This document shows, in pieces, positions 63,696-64,000 of a stretch of DNA of 64,000 nucleotides. Each line of letters begins with the position of its first letter. Position 1 is the first letter of the stretch. The notes under the pieces are model-generated. The model had not been told where the DNA came from and searched no databases. It saw nothing but the letters and a program-made list of their open reading frames with translations. The DNA comes from Babylonia areolata. Lineage: Eukaryota; Mollusca; Gastropoda; Neogastropoda; Buccinidae. The position numbers and the translations under genes were made by a program. The stretch lies in NCBI RefSeq assembly GCF_041734735.1, contig NC_134876.1, forward strand, positions 14,553,269 through 14,617,268, written 5' to 3'.

Positions 63696-64000
63696 AAAAT
63701 GACATATATATATATTTTTTATTTTATTTTATTGTTTATGTTAAGTAGAGTATGTGGGTATGTGTGTGCATGTTGATATGAGTAAAACAGAGGGAGAGTG
63801 TGTGTTTGCTGCTTGAAAGGGTATGTATTTAAAAAAAAAAAGAAAGATAAACGAACAAACATATTCAGCAAATTGCATTCATACAACATATCAAAGAACA
63901 CAGAATTCGTCTGTTAAAAATATTTTCCTGGTATTTTATGATATGCATAAAATGTTTTAGTATTGCAGTTGATATCAGCCATAACTTAGCACACTAAATA

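Overview
This is nuclear DNA from an animal, most likely a marine caenogastropod snail. That assignment is inference: it rests on the intron-rich host genes, the microsatellite load and tRNA-derived SINEs of a type I associate with gastropods. Five conserved host genes can be read exon by exon. Splice phases close in all five, so the coding models are well supported. I see no prokaryotic-style system, CRISPR array, rRNA or true tRNA gene, and no LTR retroelement or other virus-like element.

Layout. 1-8790 (+): last four coding exons and 3'UTR of UBE2G2, an ERAD ubiquitin-conjugating enzyme. One intron holds a 3.75 kb hAT DNA transposon with an open transposase, and that transposon carries a smaller nested element. 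8790-22400: repeat-rich intergenic DNA with three 5'-truncated or decayed LINEs, several SINE copies and long microsatellites. 22419-33837 (+): complete beta-catenin (CTNNB1), 15 coding exons, about 827 aa. 33838-38051: the space between two convergent genes, mostly 3'UTR-like. 38052-44377 (-): NABP2 (SOSS-B/hSSB1), six exons, about 195 aa. 44378-48500: intergenic, with one SINE inserted inside another. 48765-59240 (-): ERCC1, 11 exons, about 454 aa with a long low-complexity N-terminus. 59241-59651: a short head-to-head promoter. 59652-62965 (+): TOMM22, three exons, 134 aa, with a decayed LINE in its first intron.

Functions. UBE2G2 acts in ER-associated degradation. Beta-catenin is the Wnt effector and adherens-junction linker, and its phosphodegron and C-terminal DTDL motif are intact. 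NABP2 and ERCC1 are both DNA-repair factors and lie in tandem on the minus strand. TOMM22 is the mitochondrial import receptor and probably shares a promoter with ERCC1.

The most unusual observation is that tandem repeat arrays sit directly against 3' splice sites in three different host genes. In CTNNB1 (last exon) and NABP2 (exon 2) the repeated unit contains the acceptor AG plus the first 12-25 bases of the exon. This makes rows of decoy acceptors that all lead quickly to an in-frame stop. In ERCC1 a 1.1 kb array of 35-bp units begins within a few bases of the acceptor of exon 6.
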